From Isoetes taiwanensis (lineage: Eukaryota > Streptophyta > Lycopodiopsida > Isoetales > Isoetaceae): DNA of 64,000 bases. The DNA is taken from positions 3,264,356 through 3,328,355 of the forward strand of contig JAJEKV010000019.1 in the NCBI GenBank assembly GCA_021234155.1. The letters run 5' to 3'. The notes under the pieces are model-generated. The model was not told where the DNA came from, did not search any database, and worked only from the letters and a program-made list of their open reading frames with translations. Below, one piece after another: positions 42,948-54,212 of this stretch. The translations under genes and the position numbers were made by a program. Position 1 is the stretch's first letter. Each line of letters starts with the position of its first letter.

Positions 42948-44336
42948 ATGGCTGCCGCCGACCTTGCTGCCTGGTACCATGATGGAGAGAAATGGGATTC
43001 GCAAGTCCCTTTCGACCTGCTGCAACCTTTGTTATGCCAACGCCTAGACCTCCTCGCCAATATGCAGCGGCATCCGGATTACGCCGGATTCCTCGACTTC
43101 TACATGGAGGAGATGCTTCCTCTGTGTATTCCTCTTGGGGATCCTCCCCAGCTGTATTTGGTGCGAGAGTTAGTCCGGCAGATGTTAGGAGGGGACACCC
43201 ATGCTTATGATGTCTTGAAGGGGAAGCTTCAATGGGGTAAACACCTGCCAGTGGTCCAACATCAGGGGCAGCAGTATCTGGAAGTTACCTTCGCCCTAGC
43301 CATCCTCATGGACCAATACGTTGAGGACGAAACCTTGCCTGTGGAAAAGGGCAAACTGCCAGAGTCTTCTGAAGAGGGGGATGATGAGCATATAGGTATG
43401 GGCGACTTTGCCCGTTGGAAACAGCTAGCGGAGGAGTTACCACCGCGCCGTGAACAAGCTACAGGCTTGTCAGGCTTAGACGGCCTTCCCGTTATCTATC
43501 ACCAAGGGCAAGAGTACCTTCTCTTGGATGATATTCTTTGGACGTATCACATGGTAGCCGGACTTCGACGCAAGCATAAAGACCATGTACTTTACGAGCT
43601 TGCGGAGTATTGTATGGATGATTTTATCGACTTCACTTCTACCGAGCTTCCTCCAGAGGTGCACCAGCTGCTTCAGTTCCGCCAGGAGACCATTCTACTA
43701 CGTCTTCGGGACTTTGTGATGCAGGAGCCGGCTTCGCAGCCTTCGCCCGATGCTTTCTCGGCTATGGGACCTCACGTCCCAAACATCAATATGGTTGAGG
43801 TTCCCTCTGACTCAGATGATGAGGGAGAGGATTTATATCATAATCCTGCGCATAAGAAGGAGGAGCAACAGGAGCTTAAAGACGAAGAAGTCCCCATGGA
43901 CTTGGATAAGGAAGTGGCTACATCCGAGACCCCGCCAGGGAAGGTGCTGGGTAACCACCTCACCCGTTTCTTTTTGTCAGCCTTCCGACACGGGCAAGTC
44001 CTTTTCATAGCCCGAGATCTAGGGCCAGAGGCTGAAGCTTCATGGTGGGCCCTCCGTGCTCTCTCTACACTGGCCGGCCACAAGAAGCTTCCCTATCGTA
44101 CGTTTACTTATGTACTTTCGTCACGGCCAGGGATCTCGCCACGGCGGCCTTGGGTCGGGATATTCCATTGGATGGGCATGAAGCTCCTCCACGGCAGCCC
44201 CATTGGCGTTGCCTATCCACCGGGAGGTTGCATCTGCGCGGCTGCCCAGTGGACCACTGGGGTAACTCTGCTGCGACACCGACCGCCTCCACCACCTCCT
44301 AGGGCCAGGGATAAAGAGGCAGAGCCTAGTTCCTAG
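42948..44336 (+). CDS. ORF2 of element B, unknown family, intact
   Basis: A 462-residue frame with a good ATG context (caccATGG). It opens MAAADLAAWYHDGEKWDSQV. Three similar modules can be seen: YLVRELVRQMLGGDTHAY at about residue 70, LPVVQHQGQQYLEVTFALAI near 100, and LPVIYHQGQEYLLLDDILWT near 180. An acidic Ser-rich segment (VPSDSDDEGEDLYHNP, then KKEEQQELKDEEVPMDLDKE) follows, and the protein ends with a Pro-rich tail (RPPPPPPRARDKEAEPSS). There is no signal peptide or membrane segment and no known domain that I can name. The homologue in element A has nearly the same length. Its place before gag and its acidic stretch would suit a nuclear, histone- or DNA-associated role, for example a chaperone for the adjacent H3, but that is speculation. 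Confidence 0.85.
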   Translation: MAAADLAAWYHDGEKWDSQVPFDLLQPLLCQRLDLLANMQRHPDYAGFLDFYMEEMLPLCIPLGDPPQLYLVRELVRQMLGGDTHAYDVLKGKLQWGKHLPVVQHQGQQYLEVTFALAILMDQYVEDETLPVEKGKLPESSEEGDDEHIGMGDFARWKQLAEELPPRREQATGLSGLDGLPVIYHQGQEYLLLDDILWTYHMVAGLRRKHKDHVLYELAEYCMDDFIDFTSTELPPEVHQLLQFRQETILLRLRDFVMQEPASQPSPDAFSAMGPHVPNINMVEVPSDSDDEGEDLYHNPAHKKEEQQELKDEEVPMDLDKEVATSETPPGKVLGNHLTRFFLSAFRHGQVLFIARDLGPEAEASWWALRALSTLAGHKKLPYRTFTYVLSSRPGISPRRPWVGIFHWMGMKLLHGSPIGVAYPPGGCICAAAQWTTGVTLLRHRPPPPPPRARDKEAEPSS

Positions 44337-45640
44337 ATTACTTGTGCTATGCAATTTTTGTTTATATATATATGCGCGTGATTATGAGATTTTGGATTGG
44401 CAACCGTTTCGACCATATTGGAAAAAAAAATGGTGTACTTTATTTACTTATTAAATACAAAATTCTCTTGATAAGTATAACTGAATTGTTTCTTTTTATG
44501 ATATCCTCTTCAAAAGCATTAAAGTTTAGAATATAGTGGAATTACAAAAATGTTCTCTATTCATTCCAACTATGTTGCGAAAGAGACCATCACGGGAATA
44601 TGAGGAGGGATCACCGATATGGTTAGGAGGGGCGATCCCGGACCACCGACCCGGGACTATGGCGAAGATATGGTGAATACCCAGTGGGATGAAGGCTATG
44701 AGATCGAACCACCGCCACCGGGGAGAACCCTATGATCGGACAAAGGGTTGGAGATAGTTAACATCCTCGGGGGCCAGAGCTTTTCGAGGATGCGAAGATG
44801 ACCACGTGTCGTGCACAGGACTCTTTGGGATATGAGCGAGCCGCGAGGCTTTTCGAGGGGGCGCCAGCGACCACCTTTGGCAACTCTTCTATGCTATCGC
44901 GAAGGTTTTTAACCTTCTCATTATCAGCCCAACATGGGAATACCAACCGTTGATTGTCCAAGCACGGGCACGCTATAAACTTCGTCGAGGCGTGCGGGGA
45001 GAGTACCATTCTGGCGATCCTATACCCCTTCGCCAACCCCTAGGCTTGGTCTCTTCCGTTATGTTTTCTTTGTTCTTTTGTTCATAAGTGCGAGTAGAAC
45101 TTTAAAAGCTTCCAGCGTATCATACCTACTTTTGTCTCAACCCATGTACCAATCAACTTGTTGTTGTACTCAACTTGAATGAAATAAAATATTGTTTTCC
45201 GTTTGTATATTCTTTTTGTCTCTATCAGCAAATGTATCTTAAAGGGATTGTACATTATTCTTGTAAATGCATTATATATTCATGAATGTTAAGCTATAGG
45301 CGGTTATGCGTATGCGCCCGCTTGGCAAACACCCTCAACGCCCGGTGGTGACACTGAACAGGGAATTGATGTTAATGAAAAGGCAACTTCGGCGGTAATT
45401 CTGGGCCTATGTGTTGCATACCAACCCACCGCAACAAACTTCGGGAGGATGGACCCGGAATTACCTCCGCCACCATTGAGTCCACACTGCTGTGACCATC
45501 TCCCCGAGCTAGCCACGTACATGTACCAAGGAGGACTCATGCTAAAAGCGTCACGAAGTTCCTCTAAGGATAGCGCCACTTCCTCACATTCAACCACTTG
45601 GTGTCTTACGGGTCATCGTTATCGAGGCAAAGACCATGCG
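44337..45640 (+). other. ORF2-gag spacer of element B
   Basis: No coherent plus-strand frame. A few short stretches (for example near 45440-45640) may be degraded gag N-terminus. Confidence 0.4.
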
Positions 45641-46600
45641 GCGTAAGGATAAGGAATACCGTAAAACCGTTGATACAACCATAACTAGTATATGGAAGAA
45701 TCGGAAGTTGGCTCGGTTTGATGGGAAATCCGAGGCGGCTTGAATCACGAGAATCTTGGTTGGATGCGAGATGAAGGAGTTTGGGAAATCCTATGGAATG
45801 GCGGAGAAGGATACGAGGGAAGGTTTGCCACCACCAACCTTACGAGCTGCCCGTATTTGGTGGAAGGGGTTATGCGGGGGCTAAGCACACGGGCGGGGAG
45901 GCAGTGCAAGTTCAAGAAGTTCGCTAAGGCTTTTAAATCACATTATGTGCCTCGTGCGCAAAAATGCCAACAGATTCAAACCTTTTATAGGTTAGAACGA
46001 GAAGGGCATGTCCGTTCAGGCCTACTTGATGAATTCATGCGCTTGAGGTTGTATGTACGGGGAATGAATGAAAAGAGAGGCGTTAGGGGCTACATTGAAG
46101 GGTTGGCCCCATCCATTAAGCGGATGGTCAAGGCCATAGACCCAAAATCGATGCTTGGCGGAAGCTAAGGCATTAAGCCTCGAGAGGACACACACCAGGA
46201 ACCCGGTATCCGCGACACGTTCCTTATTAAGCAACCACGGCCGTCCACACCTTACAAACCCCGATTCGCCAAGTCCGGGGCCCTCTCAGCAGAATTCTTA
46301 CGGCCGCCAAGAGAAGAAAGTCACCTTTAGCACGCCAGATAAGCAGACAATGCCGGTAAGGAAGTTTGGGGGCTCTTACAGTCCATTCCTAAAGAGGCGA
46401 GAGAACAGCTCCTCCCGGAGATAAGGCATGCTACAGTGTATGAGGCTTGGACACTTCATGCGAGAATTGCCCCTATGTCCACCTTGACTATGGCCGGCCA
46501 TGGCCGACCTTGATTGGGAAGATCACGGTCAATCTCCCTGCCGAGGGGGAGGCTCCCGAGTACATTCACGGTCGTCTCATATTCTTGCCACTATAGAAGC
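45641..46600 (+). pseudogene. gag: gag of element B, frameshifted
   Basis: Pieces in several frames follow Ty3 Gag: WKNRKLARFDGKSEAA, KEFGKSYGMAEKD, ARIWWKGL, then a capsid C-terminal half near 45900-46160, and a basic region with QEKKVTFSTPDKQTMPVRKF. A possible CCHC remnant near 46435 (MLQCMRLGHFMRELPLCP) is damaged. The counterpart in element A starts with the same GMKDKD-type motif. Confidence 0.7.
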
Positions 46601-46619
46601 GAGGCAGCGCTGAAAGTCA

Positions 46620-46975
46620 GACCTTACATTATTTCTACAATAGGCCAAGTAGTAAGCCCTTCATAATTTTGATGGATACGGGTAGTACGCATAATTTTGC
46701 TTCCCCTAGAATGGCCCGGTATTACGGCTTGAAACATTGAGATCCCGCCTAAGCCCGATTCGCTAGCCGATGGTAAGATCGGACACACTCATGGCCCGGC
46801 GCATTAACCTTAAAATCACGTTGCCGGTGCACCGTTGCCTTGGGTGCGAGTTAATGGACATTGGCAAATATGATCTTATTGTTGGTATGGAGTTTTTGGC
46901 ATCTGCGAAGGCCAACATAGGCTGCGAGAAGCGAGAGGTTACCTTCAAGCGCCCGCTAATGGAGCGCGCGTGACA
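46620..46975 (+). pseudogene. Aspartic protease of element B
   Basis: IILMDTGSTHNFA near 46655-46700 holds the DTG active site. Then DIGKYDLIVGMEFLASAKAN (46860-46920) is the ILG-like flap and second-strand region typical of Ty3 retropepsins. A frame change lies between the two parts. Confidence 0.75.
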
Positions 46976-47049
46976 ATAAAAGGTGATCCATTCCACTCTG
47001 CTATCCGGTCTATGTCAATCAAGCGGTTAGGAAAAGCTATCTGCGGGGA

Positions 47050-47830
47050 TGAACTCCTTTGCCTCATTACATTTGCCTCCATTGAGTCTGACACTAAGCA
47101 GAAGCAAGTAATAGACACCTTGCCACCAGACATTGCCAACCTTCTTCGAGAGTTTAGCGATCTTTTCCCAGATGAGATCCAGAAGCTTCCTCCTTTCAGA
47201 GGGGTAGAATGTGAGATAGCTCTAGAACCGGGCACTAAGCCTACCAGCAAGGCCCGTCTTGAATGAGTCCTCGAGTTGGCGAGCTTAAGAAACAACTACA
47301 AGAGTTACTAAACTTGGGGTTTATTCGGCCTAGTGTTTCACCATTTGGCGCTCCTATTCTTTTTGTCAAGAAGAAAGATGGCTCCTTAAGGATGTGTATT
47401 GATTATAGGCAACTCAATAAGCATACCATCAAGAATCACTATGCTTTGCCTAGGATGGATGATCTTATGGACCAGTTACAAGGAGCCAAATATTTCTCAA
47501 AGATTGATTTGCGCTCCGGGTACCATCAAATAAGGATAAAGGAGGAGGACATTCATAAGTCTGCTTTTCGCACCAGATATGGGCATTATGAGTTCACCGT
47601 CATGCCTTTCGGATTGACCAATGCCCACAAGTAACGTTTATGCGACTTGATGAATGACATCTTCCGCCAATACTTAGATGACTTTGTTGTTATTTTCTTT
47701 GGCGACATTCTCATCTATAGTAAAACCTTGCGACAAACATGAACAACATCTTGATTGGCTTTGCAAAAGCTAAAGGCGTCATCGACTCTTAATAAGTTCT
47801 CTAAATTGCAAGTTTGCCACTCCCAAGGTC
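47050..47830 (+). pseudogene. pol: Reverse transcriptase of element B
   Basis: It starts with a linker (LLREFSDLFPDEIQKLPPFR) and includes [60 protein letters not shown] and [13 protein letters not shown]. The frame then stops at 47634. The catalytic box near 47680-47721 reads DFVVIFFGDILIYS where active enzymes have IDD, so a catalytic aspartate is changed to glycine. Together with frameshifts this makes the enzyme dead in this copy. Confidence 0.9.
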
Positions 47831-48625
47831 GACTATTTGGGGCATATTATTTCAGCAGAGGGAATTGCTACTGATCCAGCCAAAATTGAAGCAGTAAAGG
47901 ATTGGCCCATTCCAGCTAATGTTTTAGAGGTCCGGAGTTTCTTGGGACTCGCAGGATATTATCGGAAATTTGTTAAGGATTTTGCAACAATTGCCGCACC
48001 TCTTACTAATCTCACAAAGCATGAGAAAGTGAAGGATTGGATGGAACATTGGAAAGCAAAAGTCCAAGTCGGCTTTCAGAAGCTCAAGGATGCTTTAACA
48101 TCTGCACCGGTCCTCACTTTGCCCGATCCTGAAAAGGATAAATCGGTAGCCACTGATGCTAGTAAGATAGCTACCGGTGGGGTGCTAATGCAGGAGGGGA
48201 GAGTTGTTGCCTACGATTCAAAGAAGATGAATGATCTTGACAGCGATACCCTACCCATGATCGAGGAGGGGTTGGGCGTTGTCCGCGCTCTCGGATTTGG
48301 AGACACTATCTTCTTGGTAGAAGATTTCAGCTAGATCTGGATCATCAAAGTCTCCATTATCTATCCACCGGTAAATCTCAATCTCCGTCGAAGAAGATGG
48401 ATGGAATTCCTCGAAGAATACGACTTCGAGATTGTATACAAGCCAGGGAAGCACAATGTGGTTGCGGATGCTTTATCACGTCATCCTTTGATAACCCGAA
48501 CCCATTGTAGCGCCATTTCCACACTCACCAGCGAGTTTGGGAAGCGGATGATAAAACAGACCCTCACCACGGATCCCGAATTTTGTAATGTTTGGGAAAG
48601 TTTGGGTAAAGAAGCCCATTCTTCA
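47831..48625 (+). pseudogene. pol: RT C-terminus and RNase H of element B
   Basis: LGHIISAEGIATDPAKIEAV and VRSFLGLAGYYRKFVKDFA give the RT connection. TDASKIATGGVLMQ gives the first RNase H motif. After a break at 48334, [20 protein letters not shown] + P closes the domain. A stretch of RNase H around 48290-48400 is disturbed. Confidence 0.85.
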
Positions 48626-48895
48626 TGAGATAAAGAAGCGGGATGAAGACCTTTTAAGATTCATATAAGAAAAGGGCAACTTATTATATCACAAACCAAA
48701 GGATAAGTTGTGTGTTTGGAGACTTCCAAATGGGTGCGCCATGGAAAGCTAATTCTCCATGACACACACAACAACCCTATAGCAGGACATGCGGGTTTCA
48801 TGAAAACTTATTTTAAGATCCGCTCCAGCTATTTTTGGCCTTCGATGAAGAAGGATATTGCTAGGTACATCAAGCAGTGTCAGGTGTGTCAACAA
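48626..48895 (+). pseudogene. pol: Integrase N-terminal zinc finger of element B
   Basis: The H-H-C-C finger is visible as HDTHNNPIAGHAGFMKTY ... YIKQCQVCQQ and ends at the copia insertion. The next codons (TKAEQLRTP) are found after the insertion at 54213. Confidence 0.85.
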
Positions 48896-49388
48896 TGAAG
48901 AATTCAAACAACACTCAACAAGTTAAATTAATAAACTTGTTAGTATATTCAAGCAAGCAATAGACAAGATAAATTACAAGTTATCTTCGAACCATTGCAT
49001 TTGCATCCTCATCATATAAATAAGATATGAAATTGATTTGCAAGACTTCGACAGCCCAAGCCCGGATCATATCATGTCCTCCGGCTACTGCTGTATTCCC
49101 CCTTCACAATGATAATACAATGCAATTCTTCTTTTTCTGTTTATAACCTTCAGTCCGGCCCGCTATGCGGACGAGCAACGACTTGCTATCACATTTCTTA
49201 ATTGAACTTTGAATCATATTTCCCCTTTAGGATATGCAAGGTGTCGTTCTTATAATGACACCTTTATGTATATTCAATGGTTTATTAACCATTGCGGTTC
49301 TAAATCCCAATGTGCTTCAAGTGCTTCAAGTGCTTCAAGTGCTTCAAGCACTACCTAAGTGCAATTACAACATGACATATATTCAACA
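48896..49388 (-). repeat. 3' LTR of the copia element
   Basis: 493 bp; pairs with 53721-54212. Most sequence is identical, but about 120 bp around 49150-49310 differ by many small indels and substitutions. Confidence 0.92.
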
Positions 49389-49404
49389 TTCCCCCTTCAT
49401 GTTG
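49389..49404 (-). other. Polypurine tract of the copia element
   Basis: The minus strand reads 'catgaagggggaa' directly before the 3' LTR. Confidence 0.8.
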
Positions 49405-49600
49405 TAATCCACACATTTAATCATGCACTTCAACTCTGTAAATCTTGTCACTGCCAAAGGTTTTGTGAGCAAGTCACGCTAGGTTGCTTGGGCGTGTTAA
49501 CATATACCAACTTTACTATATCCTTTGCAACTATTTCCCTGATAAAATGAAGTTCAAGTTCTATGTGTTTAGATCTTTCATGAAAGGCGGGATCTTTTCG

Positions 49601-49849
49601 TCATTGCAATGCGGCTTGTCTTTGTCCGCGGTACAATTCGGTGGCCTTGTTTTGATAGAAACCAAGTTCTATTAGCAGCCTTCTTTCCCATATTACTTCT
49701 TTGGTAGCTAATACAGCTGAGGCATATTCAGCCTCGGCACTTGACATGGCTGTAGCATTTTGCTTTTTACATTTCCAACTAACGGGGCTCCTCCTAAGAA
49801 TGTTAAATATCACGAAGTGGATTTCCTTGTATCTAGATCTCCTCCCCAA
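49601..49849 (-). pseudogene. pol: Copia RNase H
   Basis: SPVSWKCKKQNATAMSSAEA + EYASAV is the copia RNase H signature (SWkSkkQ..va.SS.EAEY.a). It is followed by a short C-terminal region and then the polypurine tract. Confidence 0.9.
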
Positions 49850-50249
49850 TCAAGCGTCACAATAAGCATTCAATTGTAAGTTTTACGTATCATAGCTAAC
49901 TCCATGATTCATTGTACCTTTTAAGTATCTCGGCCTGCGTTTAGGCTTTGCCATCAATGCTCCTTTCACGGGTCATTGTTGTATCACTTTCGACATATTC
50001 ACCACATAAGCAATGTCGGCCTAGTACAATTGGCAACATAGGACAAACAACCAATCAATGACATATAAGGTACATTACTCATTTCCTCTGGTTACGCATC
50101 GTCTTTGGACACATTTTTCTTTGAGAGCTTGCAGCTGGAACTATTGGAGTAGTCTTGATATTACATTCGATCATTTTGAACTTTTAAGCATTCCCTCAAT
50201 CTGTCCTCTTTGAGTCAATGTCGAGGATTTTTGTTCTCCCTATTTCTAT

Positions 50250-51020
50250 GAACTTCTATGCCCAAAATTTCTTCAACTCACCAAGATCGACATTTTAAAT
50301 TTGCTTTTCAGAATGTTCTTGCAATGTTCCAAAATATCAATGCCATTAGCTACCATTATATTGTCATCTACATAGAGAGCTATTATGCACCACTCGGCTC
50401 CTCTATGAAATTTGTAAACATTTCCATCATTTTGCAATTTTCCAAAGCCACGCTCTCTAAGAAAAACATCTATACACTGTACCATTCCCTTGGGGATTGT
50501 TTAAGGCCATAAAGCGCCTTTTTAATTTCCATACTTTTCCATTTTCTTTTTCAAAACACGGAGGTATTTTCATATAGATTTCTTCTTCTAAGTGCATTCA
50601 AAAAAGCAGTAGTTACATCCATATGATGTACTTCCAAGTCTGCTTTGCATTTGCAATTGTGATTAGCATTCTTATGCTATTCATTTTTACCGGAGGAGAA
50701 AAAGTTTCTTCATAATCTTGTCCATACCTGCAGGTAAATCCCACGAGCAACCAGCCTTGCTTTGAATTTTGGTGTTACTCCATCTGCTTGAGTCTTTATC
50801 TTGTACAACCATTTGTTACCAACAATATTCTTGTCACTAGGAGTATCTACAACCTCATAAGTGTTTGTTCTCTCAAATGATTGCATTTCTTCTGCATGGC
50901 CTTGACCCGGTTTTGCAATCATGTGAGGTTCTGACTTCATCATCGTTTTAGGTACGGCTACATCCAAATGCATTAGAATTTCAAAAGAGTCCAAGAATCT
51001 CACCTTCTTTTTCTTTCAAT
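50250..51020 (-). pseudogene. pol: Copia reverse transcriptase
   Basis: NKWLYKIKTQADGVTPKFKA + RLVARG at 50830-50745 is the RT N-terminal motif. FHRGAEWCIIALYVDDNIMV at about 50415-50350 contains the YVDD catalytic box. The piece between them (50500-50710) is frameshifted. Confidence 0.88.
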
Positions 51021-51099
51021 CTTACGCTCCTACACGAGGCATCATGTCCAAGTAGATCATGTTGTGTAGCGACTTCCCCTTAAGCATTTACGCTACGTC

Positions 51100-52039
51100 C
51101 TCCTTTTCTTTTTAACAACATTATTTTGTACCTCATCTTGTTGATCTTACGAACCTGCTTTGCACATTGTCATCAACAACATTATGGTCGGTTGACAATT
51201 GTTCATCTTCCTCATCCCATCAAAGCTGTAGTTGTTGGCTCAGCCTTTTCTTACGGAATATTTGGTACTTCCTCAATCCACGTGGTTATCTGTTTGACCA
51301 CGATTGTTGATCCCCGGTAATACCTTGTAGTATTGTTCTTCATCAAATACAACATCCACCTTTAATTAGAATTTTCCTTTTGCTTGGATCATAAACCACA
51401 GTATGCCTTGATTCTTGGTCATATCCAACCCGGTATGTAATATAAGCTTTGTCATCAAGCTTCTTCCTCAACTCATCGGCACATGAACAAATGCCCGGAC
51501 ATCCATAGGCCTTAAGCCTTTCATAGTCACGGTGTTTTGTTAGCCCATAATGTAATTGGAATTTCTCCTTTGATGCTTAAGGATGGTAGCGGTTTTGCAC
51601 ATGCCTTTGCTTATTACTTAACTTCTTCTTCCCAAAGGAAATTTGGCAAGCCCGGTATTTTAGCATACTCCTTACGGCATTGAGAATGGTTCTATTCTTC
51701 CTTTCGGCAATCCCATTTTCTTTGGCGAGAACCTACATGTCGGTTGCCTCTTAATGCCATGTATATTGCAATATTGCTTGAATTCATTAGACATGAACTC
51801 TCCTCCCTATCGACCTTAAGCATTTGATTTTCCTTCCTGTTTCAACTTGCACCTCATTTGCAAATTTTTTAAATGCTTCCAATGCTAGGTCTTTTGTGCT
51901 CAAGCAGTAAACTCTGGTCATTCTACTATAGTCATCAACAAAGGTCATAAAATACCTTTTTCCAGAAATGCTAGTAACATTTAAAGGCCCACACAAATCT
52001 ATGTGTATCAGGTCCAGCTTATTCCTTGCCCTTTTTTTT
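51100..52039 (-). pseudogene. pol: Copia integrase core and linker
   Basis: DLIHIDLCGPLNVTSISGK is readable across 52015-51960, and FMTFVDDYSRMTRVYCLSTK gives the first catalytic aspartates at 51960-51900. The C-terminal half is heavily degraded (51770-51100) and only fragments resembling the integrase tail can be read. Confidence 0.8.
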
Positions 52040-52620
52040 TTATTTCTTAAAGGGAAGTCTACTATGCTTGCCTAAAATGCAGCCCACACATTTAAGCTTC
52101 TCATTATCATCAATTGTGCCCTTGATCAGCCCTTTCTTGATCATAAGTTTGACAGTTTTAGAGTTTACATGACACATTCTCTCATGCCATGTTTTTGTAC
52201 TTGCACATGTTATAAGGTTAACACTTGGAACGTAATGATTTAAGTTTAAACCAAATAAATTGCCAATTCTTTTACCAAGAAACTTGAGTTTATTGTTGAG
52301 AAACACTTTACATTCCAATCTCTCAAAGAGAACTTTATACCCAAGATCAACTAACTGGCAAACTGAAATCAGGTTTCTAACTAAACCTGGAACACAAAGC
52401 ACATTTTCTAACTTGACAGCCTTCCCTTCAAGATCATATAGTTCAAGCATTCCTGTATCTTTGATTTCTTGCAAATCACCATTTCCTAGTTGCACATGTC
52501 CACTTTTTACTTTCTTGCAATCTTTAAGCAACTTAGCGGATGATGTTACTGTCATCTCAGCTCCTGAATCTACAATTATCATATTGTGATCATTCTCATG
52601 CATCAAATGACATAATTTAG
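52040..52620 (-). pseudogene. pol: Copia protease and GAG-pre-integrase domain
   Basis: MIIVDSGAEMTVTSS carries the DSGA active site. VPGLVRNLISVCQLVDLGYK and then WHERMCHVNSKTVKLMIKKG followed by CVGCILGKHSRLPF give the pre-integrase zinc finger. This frame is intact over 188 residues. Confidence 0.9.
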
Positions 52621-52779
52621 CATAACTAACCTCATCATCTTCATTTTGCTCGTCCTCCTCACTTGAGTCTCACGTGTTAAATTTAATCTTTGGATTATCT
52701 TTAGAACTTCCCTTTCCTTTTTGTACAAATGTCCTTTGCCTCTCGCCTCTGGTTTTGCCTTTAGCATTACGCCCCTTTA

Positions 52780-53690
52780 GGTTTGGACAGTGGAAGCAAA
52801 GTGGCCTTTACCATCACAATTGTAACATATAACTTCCTTTCTGTTTTTTGGACAATCAGCCCTTAAATGACCATATGCATTGCAATTATAACAAGGTCCA
52901 ACTTTGTCCTGCCGACCTTGCCAAAACCCTCTTTTCCTTATGTTTACACGCATAAAGCATTCCGCGGCTTGTTCATCTTCATCTTGACCAAACGCCTCTG
53001 TTCAAATTCGGTTAAGTATCATTTGTATTGCATGATCTTTGGTTCTTGCAATATTCCTTAGAAAAGTAGCCAAGTAAGCATTGTGAGAAACAACCACGGA
53101 AATAGCCGACAATTGATATTGCTCATTTAATATAACACACACGCACCTTCTAGGTCTGCTACAATGGAATCAAATTTTTCACAAAATTCAGTTATATTAT
53201 CTTTCTCATGTAGCTTTAGTTTCCTCAAGCTGCTTCTCTAAAACATCAATGCGGGATGATGTTTTAACTTCATAATTTGTGACCATGTAGGTCCACATTT
53301 CACTAGGGCTTAGCCCTCTAAGCTTGAGCTTAATAGCTGTTCCAACCTTCTGACAAATGATAGCTTGAGCCTCTTTAATCTTAATTACCTCATTAGTTGA
53401 CACACTTGAGGTGGTTGTTGGACCTGCACTTTCTCTGCGGCGGCTATACTAGCTTCACCACTTCCACCAGGTGTGGAATCACATGCTTGAGCTTGGCTGG
53501 CTCCCCTAGTTGACCACGCACCAGCATTAGCACTAGATCTTACGCTTGCTTTGGGATCAACTAAATACCCGCGGGTTTTCAAACTCCGGGACTTCACGGA
53601 TACTTTGTTTCGGACTTGGAAACCACTTTCCCCCTTGAACACCTCAATGGCATTGAGCAGATTTGCTCCAAATCTGCTAGACATGATGAA
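52780..53690 (-). pseudogene. gag: Copia gag
   Basis: Starts MSSRFGANLLNAIEVFKGES at 53684. It contains IKLKLRGLSPSEMWTYMVTN and IDVLEKQLEETKAT in the capsid region. Two zinc knuckles near 52890-52800 read CYNCNAYGHLRADCP and CYNCDGKGHFAS. Frameshifts separate the parts. Confidence 0.85.
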
Positions 53691-53698
53691 TTTTTATA

Positions 53699-53720
53699 GG
53701 ATCTGTAGCTCTGATACCAA
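53699..53720 (-). other. Primer-binding site of the copia element
   Basis: The minus strand reads TTGGTATCAGAGCTACAGAT directly after the LTR, an exact initiator tRNA-Met site. Confidence 0.92.
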
Positions 53721-54212
53721 TGAAGAATTCAAACAACACTCAACAAGTTAAATTAATAAACTTGTTAGTATATTCAAGCAAGCAATAGACAAGATAAATT
53801 ACAAGTTATCTTCGAACCATTGCATTTGCATCCTCATCATATAAATAAGATATGAAATTGATTTGCAACACTTCGACAGCCCAAGCCCGGATCATATCAT
53901 GTCCTCTGGCTACTGCTGTATTCCCCCTTCACAATGATAATACAATGCAATTCTTCTTTTTCTGTTTATAACCTTCAGTCCGGCCGCTATGCCGGACCGA
54001 ACGAGCAGCTTGCTATCACATTTCTTAATTCGGAACTTTGAATCATATTTCCCCCTTTAGGATATGCAAGGTGTCATTCTTATAATGACCTGCTATGTAT
54101 ATTCAATGGTTTATTAACCATTGCCGGATTTGCAAATCCCAATCGTGCTTCAAGTGCTTCAAGTGCTTCAAGCACTACCTAAGTGCAATTACAACATGAC
54201 ATATATTCAACA
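53721..54212 (-). repeat. 5' LTR of the copia element
   Basis: 492 bp, TGTTGAATATATGTCATGTT ... TTGAATTCTTCA on the minus strand. It contains three gtgcttcaa-type 9-mer repeats, against five in the other LTR. Confidence 0.92.
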
